Below are positions 26,235 through 33,325 of a stretch of 64,000 nt of DNA, piece after piece. Source of the DNA: Furfurilactobacillus rossiae DSM 15814 (lineage in GTDB: Bacteria > Bacillota > Bacilli > Lactobacillales > Lactobacillaceae); contig NZ_AUAW01000012.1 of assembly GCF_000428925.1 (NCBI RefSeq), forward strand, positions 1 to 64,000. Direction: 5' to 3'. The first letter of the stretch is position 1. Every line of letters begins with the position of its first letter. The notes beneath the pieces were generated by a model. The model did no database searches. It was given only the letters and a program-made list of their open reading frames with translations, and was not told the origin of the DNA. A program made the position numbers and the translations under genes.

Positions 26235-27125
26235 ATGACTGAACGTATTGATGGACACACAATTTTAATTGGCTTGATGGCTTATCCGATTCGTCACTCG
26301 ATGTCGCCAACTATGCATAATAATGCTTTTGCAAAGTTAGGATTAAACTATGCATATTTGGCTTTTGAAGTCGACAACGACTCTCTACCGAGTGCCATTC
26401 AGTCGATTCGAACGTTGGATATGCGTGGTTCCAATATTTCAATGCCTAATAAGCAAAAGGTCATTCCATTGTTAGATAAATTGGATCCTGCCGCTGAGAT
26501 GGTTGGTGCCGTTAACACAATTGTTAACGATCACGGAACATTAACTGGTTACACCACCGATGGTACAGGATTTATGCAATCATTGAAAGATGAAGGATTA
26601 GACATTCGTGGTCAGAAGATGACTTTGGCTGGCGCTGGGGGTGCAGGAACTGCTGTGGCAATTCAGGCTGCACTAGACGGTGTAAAAGAAATGTCGATTT
26701 TTAACATTCACGATGAATTCTGGGACAATGCTAAACGCAACGTGGACATTATTAATGAAAAGACTGATTGCAAAGCCACACTCCACTCTATTGAAGATAA
26801 AGATGACTTTAAGAAAGAAATTCAGGACGCAGCGATTTACTGTGATGCAACTGGTGTGGGGATGAAGCCTCTTGAAAATGAAACGTTGGTCACTGACCCA
26901 AACTGGTTCCGTAAAGATATGATTGTTTTTGATACTGTTTACGCACCGCGAACGACGAAATTGATGCAAGTAGCTGAACAAGCCGGTGTTGAGCATGTGT
27001 TTAACGGATTAGGAATGATGTTAGAACAAGGTGCAGAAGCCTTTAAACTATGGACGGGTGAAAGCATGCCCGTTGACTATATTCGCGACCTTCTCTTCAA
27101 TGACGATAAAGTGGCTAGTAAATAG
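26235..27125 (+). CDS. ydiB: Quinate/shikimate dehydrogenase (YdiB type)
   Basis: 296 residues, strongly like E. coli YdiB: IGLMAYPIRHSMSP supplies substrate-binding Ser22 and Ser24, catalytic Lys73 lies in ISMPNKQK and Asp109 in YTTDGTG. The nucleotide fold has AGAGGAGTAV, and then NIHDEFWDNA replaces the NADP-binding NRT segment of AroE, so NAD use is likely. It interconverts quinate/3-dehydroquinate and shikimate/3-dehydroshikimate in the cytoplasm. I chose ATG 26235 after AGGAGTG; the longer upstream frame reads through the cre site. First gene of a five-gene operon. Confidence 0.92.
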   Translation: MTERIDGHTILIGLMAYPIRHSMSPTMHNNAFAKLGLNYAYLAFEVDNDSLPSAIQSIRTLDMRGSNISMPNKQKVIPLLDKLDPAAEMVGAVNTIVNDHGTLTGYTTDGTGFMQSLKDEGLDIRGQKMTLAGAGGAGTAVAIQAALDGVKEMSIFNIHDEFWDNAKRNVDIINEKTDCKATLHSIEDKDDFKKEIQDAAIYCDATGVGMKPLENETLVTDPNWFRKDMIVFDTVYAPRTTKLMQVAEQAGVEHVFNGLGMMLEQGAEAFKLWTGESMPVDYIRDLLFNDDKVASK

Positions 27126-27139
27126 CAGGAGTACAGGTT

Positions 27140-28384
27140 ATGAAAAATAAGTATATGCCGACTGCAATGAGCTTGTACTTAAACTACTTTGTGCATGGGA
27201 TAGGTGTCATTATTTTGGCACAAAATATGGCTCAACTAGCACAACACTGGCACACGACCGCCGGCGGAGTTGCAGTAGTCATTTCTTCATTAGGAATTGG
27301 TCGATTATTAGTGCTACTTGTTTCGGGTGCATTATCGGATAAATTTGGTCGTAAACCATTTGTATTACTTGGTATTGCCACATATCTCTTATTCTTCGTT
27401 GGTATTGTGGCTAGTCCAAACATTACGATTGCGTATATCTTTGGTATTCTTGCCGGGATTGCTAACTCCTTCCTAGATTCGGGAACCTATCCAGCATTAA
27501 TGGAAATGTTTCCAAAAGCGAAGGGAACAGCCAATGTAATTATCAAAGCGTTTATTTCTGCCGGTCAATTTATTTTGCCTTTGTTTGTCAGCTTTTTAAT
27601 TGCGGGAAACATCTGGTATGGCTGGTCGTTCATGATCTGTATTGCAATTTTGGTGTTGAACGGTATTTTCCTGATTATTGCTGGTAAATTTCCAGTGGCC
27701 AATCAACTTCCAACGGATGTACAAGCAGATGATTTAACAGATGAAAAAGCTGAATCTAAAGGGAATTTGTGGTTTGATGGGACATTGTTTATTTTATACG
27801 GATACATTTCCCAAGCGACATTTTATTTAGTCAGTCAGTGGTTGAGTCAATATGGTCAAAAGATTGCTGGCATGGGTGAGACAAGTTCCCGAGCTTTGAT
27901 TAGTTATTACAGTGTTGGTTCACTGGTCTGCGTTTTTGTCACTGCCGCATTGGCTAGAAAGGCTGTCAAAGAAATTCAGTTTTTGGGTGTATATACTTTA
28001 ATCTCATTTTTATCACTACTAACTATGTATCTCGTTCCGAATGGATTAGTTTGTTCAATCATGTCTTTCGTAGTTGGTTTTTCTGCGGCTGGAGGCGTAA
28101 TGCAACTAGGATTGACCGTTATGTCTACTTTCTTTCCTAAAGGGAAAGGAACCATCACTGGGGCCTTCTATACAGCTGGTTCCATTGCCTCGTTTACGAT
28201 TCCACTGTTTACAGGGATGATGGCAAGCAATCTAGCAAATATTATCTTGTTTGATGTTTTCATCGCATTAGCCGGTTTCGTTGTTGCGGTGTTAATCACC
28301 ATTCGTTACTATCATTTGTTTGGCAAAGAGGAAGCGGAAGCCTCGAAAGGAGAGACTAATCTTGATCAATCAAGCAACAGTTAA
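27140..28384 (+). CDS. MFS transporter of the quinate/shikimate operon
   Basis: 414 residues, twelve hydrophobic segments, loop motif SDKFGRKPF. It lies 14 bp after the dehydrogenase with a CAGGAG site, and its last 23 bases overlap the start of aroD, so it is clearly in the operon. It likely imports quinate or shikimate. It shares sequence throughout with the MFS gene at 23806. The C-terminal tail is short, acidic and polar. Confidence 0.88.
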   Translation: MKNKYMPTAMSLYLNYFVHGIGVIILAQNMAQLAQHWHTTAGGVAVVISSLGIGRLLVLLVSGALSDKFGRKPFVLLGIATYLLFFVGIVASPNITIAYIFGILAGIANSFLDSGTYPALMEMFPKAKGTANVIIKAFISAGQFILPLFVSFLIAGNIWYGWSFMICIAILVLNGIFLIIAGKFPVANQLPTDVQADDLTDEKAESKGNLWFDGTLFILYGYISQATFYLVSQWLSQYGQKIAGMGETSSRALISYYSVGSLVCVFVTAALARKAVKEIQFLGVYTLISFLSLLTMYLVPNGLVCSIMSFVVGFSAAGGVMQLGLTVMSTFFPKGKGTITGAFYTAGSIASFTIPLFTGMMASNLANIILFDVFIALAGFVVAVLITIRYYHLFGKEEAEASKGETNLDQSSNS

Positions 28385-29126
28385 ACTCAGAAACATCACT
28401 CTTGGTGTTGGTCGTCCGAAAATTGCGGTGCCGATTACCGGTAAAACCGCAGATGAAATTGGTGAACAGGCTCAGAAGATCGTCACGGTCAAACCAGATG
28501 TTGTGGAATGGCGAATTGATTATTTTGATGGTGTGTTGGATGCAGGGCAGTTAACCCAAACAGGTCAGCAATTGCGCCAAATTCTTGGTGACATTGCGTT
28601 GCTAACGACCTTCAGAACCAAAGGTGAAGGCGGCGAACTGGAATTGGCCGATGATGGTTATTTCAAGGTTTGCGAGACTGTTCTTCAAGGGCACTTTACC
28701 GATGCACTAGATGTTGAACGTTTTCATGATGAAACAGCCGTGAAAGGATTAGTTGGCGTGGCTCATGAAGAAAATGTAGTCATCATTATGAGCAATCATG
28801 ACTTTGACAAAACACCAGCTGCTGATGAAATTCAGTCACGTTTAACAGGTATGGTTGAGCTCGGCGCTGATGTTGCCAAGATGGCAGTAATGCCTCATAA
28901 CGCTAACGATGTTCTGACGTTATTAACGGCCACTACTAAAACTGCAGCGTCGGTAAATCAGCCGCTGATTACAATGTCGATGGGTGATTTGGGCAAAGTT
29001 TCTCGAATTGCGGGTGAAACTTTTGGCTCTGCATTAACGTTTGCAACAGTTGGTGCCGCTTCAGCACCAGGACAGATTCCACTACAGAATTTACGTCAAG
29101 AACTAGAAGATTTGAAGTTGAATTAG
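28362..29126 (+). CDS. aroD: Type I 3-dehydroquinate dehydratase
   Basis: 254 residues from a TTG start at 28362, supported by AAAGGAGAG seven bases upstream and the usual family length. Class I features are present: VEWRIDYF near the start of the barrel, catalytic His in MSNHDFDKTP, Schiff-base Lys in VAKMAVMP and the MSMGDLGKVSR segment with substrate-binding Arg. It dehydrates 3-dehydroquinate to 3-dehydroshikimate. Placed with a quinate dehydrogenase and a transporter, it acts here in quinate use rather than aromatic synthesis. It overlaps the MFS gene by 23 bp. Confidence 0.93.
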   Translation: MINQATVKLRNITLGVGRPKIAVPITGKTADEIGEQAQKIVTVKPDVVEWRIDYFDGVLDAGQLTQTGQQLRQILGDIALLTTFRTKGEGGELELADDGYFKVCETVLQGHFTDALDVERFHDETAVKGLVGVAHEENVVIIMSNHDFDKTPAADEIQSRLTGMVELGADVAKMAVMPHNANDVLTLLTATTKTAASVNQPLITMSMGDLGKVSRIAGETFGSALTFATVGAASAPGQIPLQNLRQELEDLKLN

Positions 29127-29149
29127 AAACAAGAATAGCATGACAGATG

Positions 29150-29180
29150 GGCCGACCAAATGACTGATTGTTGGTCGGTC
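29150..29180 (+). other. Intercistronic hairpin between aroD and apbE
   Basis: A 10-bp stem (29150-29159 with 29171-29180) without a T tract lies inside the operon. It could stabilise the upstream message or tune expression of the last two genes. Confidence 0.55.
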
Positions 29181-29225
29181 CGCAGTTTATCATTGATCAG
29201 GCAGTGTGAGTCAGGAGGTATTGCG

Positions 29226-30161
29226 GTGTCGAACGAAGTGACTACAAAAAAGTACGTTTCTCAGTTTGAAATGTTTGGTACTGTGGTTTCACTGACCTTA
29301 TTTAAACGCGATCAGGCTGTAGTCGAGACCGTTTACGATTACTTACAGGATGCGGATCGGATATTTTCAGCTAATCGGGAGGATTCCTTGTTGATGAAGA
29401 TTAACCGTCAAGCTGGTGTGCAACCAGTGCAAGTACCACGTCAGTTGTACAATCTGATCAAACGGGGTGTAGTGGCGAGTCGCAAATACCGTGACAGTTT
29501 TAATGTTTTGATCGGTCCGTTTGTGAAACTATGGCGAATTGGTTTCGAGGGACAGCGGTTGCCATATCCAGCAGATATCAAGGCACGGCTGCAGCTTATC
29601 GAACCCGATGATGTTCTGTTGAATGATGAGCAGCAAACGGTTTATTTGACTAGGCGTGGAATGGAATTGGACCTGGGCGCGATTGCCAAAGGGTATTTTG
29701 CCGATCAAATTATAGATCTGTTGCAATCGAATGGTTTGAAAGCTGGCATTGTGAACCTTGGTGGTAACGTTCAATTGTTTGGCCGCAATCCGTTAACTTC
29801 GGATGGCCGGTGGCATGTGGGCATTCGCAATCCGCAACAGCCAACTGGGCAACCGTTGACGACAATTAGCACGGTGGCGAAAAGTGTTGTGACTTCTGGT
29901 ATTGATGAACGATACTTCATTGTTGACGGTCACCGGTATCATCATATTCTCAGTCCGTTAACTGGTTATCCAATTGATAACGATCTTGCTTCTGTTACTA
30001 TCGTGACGCCGGAATCGACATTGGCTGAAATCTTGACGACGGTCTGTTTCTTTGCTGGTAGTCGACGTGGGCTCGAATTGGTTGATCATATGACAGATGT
30101 CGAAGCCGTTTTTGTTACCCGTCAGAATAAAATATTAATGTCTCGTGGTTTGGAAAGATAA
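29226..30161 (+). CDS. apbE: FAD:protein FMN transferase (ApbE), cytoplasmic form
   Basis: 311 residues. ApbE fold motifs are visible: EMFGTVVSLTLF, ELDLGAIAKGYFADQ, GIVNLGGNVQLFG and VVTSGIDERYF. It transfers FMN from FAD onto a Thr/Ser of target proteins. There is no signal peptide or lipobox, unlike secreted ApbE, so the target is cytoplasmic; the very next gene carries the target motif. Start at GTG 29226, seven bases after AGGAGG (29213-29218); the frame upstream of it has no ribosome binding site. Confidence 0.92.
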   Translation: MSNEVTTKKYVSQFEMFGTVVSLTLFKRDQAVVETVYDYLQDADRIFSANREDSLLMKINRQAGVQPVQVPRQLYNLIKRGVVASRKYRDSFNVLIGPFVKLWRIGFEGQRLPYPADIKARLQLIEPDDVLLNDEQQTVYLTRRGMELDLGAIAKGYFADQIIDLLQSNGLKAGIVNLGGNVQLFGRNPLTSDGRWHVGIRNPQQPTGQPLTTISTVAKSVVTSGIDERYFIVDGHRYHHILSPLTGYPIDNDLASVTIVTPESTLAEILTTVCFFAGSRRGLELVDHMTDVEAVFVTRQNKILMSRGLER

Positions 30162-30179
30162 GTAAAGGAAGAATCCATT

Positions 30180-31910
30180 ATGAGCAATGAACAGCAAATT
30201 ACCGGCCAGGCTAATGGTCACAACGGTATTATTAATTATGAAGTGGATGTTTCAAATGACCATATCGACGATTTTAAGGTGTTAAAGCATTCTGAAACGC
30301 CCGGTATTTTTAATCAGGTGGTTGACACACTTAAGCAAAATATTATTGCTAACCAGTCATTTGATGTTGATACAATTAGTGGCGCAACCGTGATGACACA
30401 GGCGTTATTAAATTCCGCCAAGTCTGCGGTTAATGCGGCTGCTGTTAAGTTACATTCGGTTCCAACGAACACGGAGCATCAGGATGTCGAACTAACCGCA
30501 GACGTTGCCGTAATCGGTGGTGGTGAAGCCGGTTTGGTTGCCGCTAGTCGGGCACTCAGTTTGGGACACAAGGTGATTTTAGTCGAAAAAAACGGTTATC
30601 TTGGTGGCGCAACTATTCTTAACGGTTCTAACGTAACGGCCACTGGTTCAAAGGTTGCGGCGCGCATTTTCCCAGAACAGCAAGATTCACCGGAACAATT
30701 GTTCAATGATGTGACAAAAGAAAGTCGTAACACGAACTTGCCTGAATTAACCGAGTTAATGGTAAACAAGATCGGTTCGGCAATCGATTTTGTCAGTGAC
30801 TATGCGGATCTCGAGTATCAAAAAGCCCAAACACAAACGCCCGAGCATTCTGTTGAGCGACAGATTGAGTTGCCGAGTGCTTCTAGTTTTGAATTCATAA
30901 AAAAGGTTTCAGCGGCATTTAAACAAAACGGTGGTCAAATACTTTTAGATGCCCGTGTTGAAAATATTTTGACCGATAATGATCGTGTAACTGGTCTTGT
31001 AGCAGAAGCTAAAAATAAAACGATTACTATTCACGCACAGGCTGTTGTTTTGGCTGCAGGTGGGTATGGTGCCAATCAGAAAATGCGTGGCACTGAAAGT
31101 GAAGGTATCGACTATTATGGCCCAATGACATCTACGGGGGATGCGTACAGCTTTAATGACAAACTGAGTTTGAAATCACACGATCTCGGTTGGTACAAAG
31201 TTTATCCACATGGTGTTGAAGTGGAGCCGGGGATTGCCAAACTGACAACGTACGCTTCAAAAAAAGCCACTGACATGGGCGCCATTTATGTGAATAACCG
31301 TGGTCAGCGGATCGTTAATGAATCAGACGTTTACGCCAAGTTCCGAGATGCTATTCTTGATCAGCCGGGCAAAGTTGCGTTTATGGTGATGGACGAACGC
31401 ACTTGGAAAGAAGTTTATGCTTTGCTGGTGCTACATGATTTCACTGCGGCTGAGATTAAGGGCTACTTTGATAATCCAGACAAGAAGCCAGTGTTTGTTA
31501 AAGGCGGTCTACGTGAGGTTGCTCAGGCAGCTGGCATCAATTCTGATCAATTGGTTAAAACGGTTCAACACTATCAGGAACAGGCCAAAGCGGGAGAAGA
31601 CCCAGACTTTGGTCGTGATGCGCAGTACTTACATCAGTTTGACGGTGAAACATTCTACGTTGTTGAGCAACGTGATCGGTTTGCGACAACGCTTGGTGGT
31701 TATAGTATTGACCCGTCGACCATGCAACTTAAGAATACAGACGATCAGGATGTGACTGGTTATTATGCTGCGGGTGAAATTGTGGGCGGTGCTAACGGCC
31801 ATGATTCCATGCCAAGCATGATGAATACATGGGGAATTTCCTCGGGATATTTGGCTGGCACCTATGCTAGTCAAGCGGTGGAGGCCGCAAAGACGGCCAG
31901 CGCTAATTAA
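30180..31910 (+). CDS. FMN-binding/FAD-dependent ene-reductase, probable shikimate-type reductase
   Basis: 576 residues, no signal peptide. An N-terminal FMN_bind domain (about 8-92) carries the flavinylation motif DTISGAT, Thr70 being the predicted attachment site. An FAD_binding_2 flavoprotein domain follows (GGGEAG at 113-118; C-terminal AAGEIVGG). This resembles soluble fumarate, urocanate and hydroxycinnamate reductases. By eye, the catalytic Arg of fumarate reductases (TTRD) aligns with Tyr385, and the C-terminal NRLGG carboxylate-binding segment is replaced by HDSMP, so fumarate is unlikely. Operon context points to reduction of the ring C=C next to carboxylate in shikimate or 3-dehydroshikimate; this is inference. 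Confidence 0.85.
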   Translation: MSNEQQITGQANGHNGIINYEVDVSNDHIDDFKVLKHSETPGIFNQVVDTLKQNIIANQSFDVDTISGATVMTQALLNSAKSAVNAAAVKLHSVPTNTEHQDVELTADVAVIGGGEAGLVAASRALSLGHKVILVEKNGYLGGATILNGSNVTATGSKVAARIFPEQQDSPEQLFNDVTKESRNTNLPELTELMVNKIGSAIDFVSDYADLEYQKAQTQTPEHSVERQIELPSASSFEFIKKVSAAFKQNGGQILLDARVENILTDNDRVTGLVAEAKNKTITIHAQAVVLAAGGYGANQKMRGTESEGIDYYGPMTSTGDAYSFNDKLSLKSHDLGWYKVYPHGVEVEPGIAKLTTYASKKATDMGAIYVNNRGQRIVNESDVYAKFRDAILDQPGKVAFMVMDERTWKEVYALLVLHDFTAAEIKGYFDNPDKKPVFVKGGLREVAQAAGINSDQLVKTVQHYQEQAKAGEDPDFGRDAQYLHQFDGETFYVVEQRDRFATTLGGYSIDPSTMQLKNTDDQDVTGYYAAGEIVGGANGHDSMPSMMNTWGISSGYLAGTYASQAVEAAKTASAN

Positions 31911-32006
31911 GCCAAGTCAGGTTGGATTTGAAGCAAAATTTCCGTTTTCAAACAAACTGACCTCAGCCAATTCTCAGCCAAACTAAAAATGAAGTTAATA
32001 CAAAAC

Positions 32007-32045
32007 AAATAACGCCACTTCCGCGATGGAAGTGACGCTATTTTT
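32007..32045 (+). terminator. Terminator of the hydroaromatic operon
   Basis: A 16-bp stem with two wobble pairs (32007-32022 with 32028-32043) and T5, about 100 bp after the reductase stop. Confidence 0.9.
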
Positions 32046-32551
32046 GTAGGCGCACTCGGCATGCATGATATTAAGTGCTAGGCGGTGAGAGCCCGCTGTG
32101 ACTTTTACTAGATGAGTGACATGCTAAAGATTGCCGATTGTAGCTTATGGAAGGGGGTAGGGATAACTGGGGCGTATAGTACCGTTTTTGGTAAATAAAC
32201 GATGAAAGTTTCAAGCCCCTACCTCCTATTCTGTTCTTTTTGATTATCGAGACAATGTGTCTCAAGCCAGTTAATGAGTTCGTCGCAGTTCTAACTTAGG
32301 TCTTATGTGTCAACAAGCTTTACACAGTAAAGAGGTGACCAATTCGCATTGCAGAGCTCTTTCGGCAGATTGAAGTGATTTAAGTTTTGCCTCAACTTAT
32401 CCGATCACCAATCACTGAGCTACCATTTTTAACAAATTGTGCGCAACTTATTAGAACCGATAATTGAGTACGCAAAAAACTTAAAGGGAAAACATCAGAT
32501 TGGGTCTCAAATTGTAAAATGCCGATTTTTAGCAACTTCTAAAAACATGCA
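32046..32551. other. Gene-poor intergenic stretch
   Basis: I find no supported gene, RNA or mobile element here. A 64-codon open frame on the minus strand (32071-32265) has no ribosome binding site and composition unlike protein. Base composition is more AT-rich than the genes around it. Confidence 0.5.
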
Positions 32552-32950
32552 TTAGCCATGGCTCCTCAGAAGCGCCTGCATTTCTGCAATCCGTTCTTTG
32601 TGGGAGATGAATACTCCGAGTTCTTCTTGCCCATGAGTAACTAGCAAGTTTCTCTCGTCATCAAAGATGAGTGGAAAATGAATCAAGTGACTGTCTAGGC
32701 TCATCATCTGTAACAAATCATTCAAGCTCATCGCATCTACGCCAGATATTGATTTCAAAGATGTTGATCGACGAGCCAAGATGGAATCTACACCATCTTC
32801 TGAGGCAGCAATGAGTCGCTTTAAGGTCTTAACTGACAATCGATCATGCTGAGTGATCCTTCTTTCAGTAAAAGGCACGTTATGTCTTTTAAACCATTGA
32901 ACAGCTTCTCTGGATGGTCGATTAGATGGAGTGGTATAAATTATTACCAT
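32552..32950 (-). CDS. Spx/ArsC-family protein lacking the CXXC cysteines
   Basis: 132 residues, full Spx length. The N-terminus MVIIYTTPSNRPSREA aligns with Spx MVTLYTSPSCTSCRKA, so Cys10 is Asn and Cys13 is Ser; the protein contains no cysteine at all. Downstream Spx features remain, including FPLIFDDERNLLVT and the EDGVDSIL region. Spx binds the RNA polymerase alpha C-terminal domain and uses the CXXC disulfide as a thiol-stress switch. This paralogue cannot use that switch, so it may act constitutively or antagonise true Spx. It neighbours an adhesin gene. Confidence 0.85.
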   Translation of the reverse strand: MVIIYTTPSNRPSREAVQWFKRHNVPFTERRITQHDRLSVKTLKRLIAASEDGVDSILARRSTSLKSISGVDAMSLNDLLQMMSLDSHLIHFPLIFDDERNLLVTHGQEELGVFISHKERIAEMQALLRSHG

Positions 32951-33325
32951 AGTTAATATACCAACCTTTTTCTCAAATTTTAAAAGCCTTAGTCAATAAA
33001 TGGCTCACGCTCGAATAGTACATATACACGAATTGGTATACATATATTATTTTCCCGATTAGCCCGTCACAAATTTATCTTTTTGTAGCGAGTACATCTT
33101 GTGGACGATTTACAAGCACAACGATATATTGTAGTCGCTAAAAAATCAAGGGGGTAACACTTGTAGTAGCTAATGTAAAACGATTGAATTTGCGATTGGC
33201 AAATCAACGGTTTTCATCATCAACATCGACGTGTTATTGACTTGCTTAGAGCAGACTAAACAAAACATGAGTGTTCCTTGTAAATGTTACGTTCGGACAC
33301 GAATCAATAAAGAGGGAAACTAGAT
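32951..33325. other. Intergenic region upstream of the LPKTG adhesin with an inverted repeat
   Basis: No gene. Imperfect inverted arms TTTTGTAGCGA (33081-33091) and TCGCTAAAAA (33135-33144) enclose an internal CTTGTG/CACAA pairing. TTGACT at 33237-33242 is a possible -35 but lacks a good -10. GAGGGAAAC before the adhesin ATG is its ribosome binding site. Confidence 0.5.

Noticed and set aside
32071-32265. Small minus-strand gene
   Set aside because: No ribosome binding site, no recognisable domain and Ser/Pro-rich translation typical of non-coding DNA.
33081-33145. Terminator in front of the LPKTG adhesin
   Set aside because: On the plus strand the left arm is T-rich and the right arm A-rich, the reverse of a terminator; kept only as an inverted repeat.
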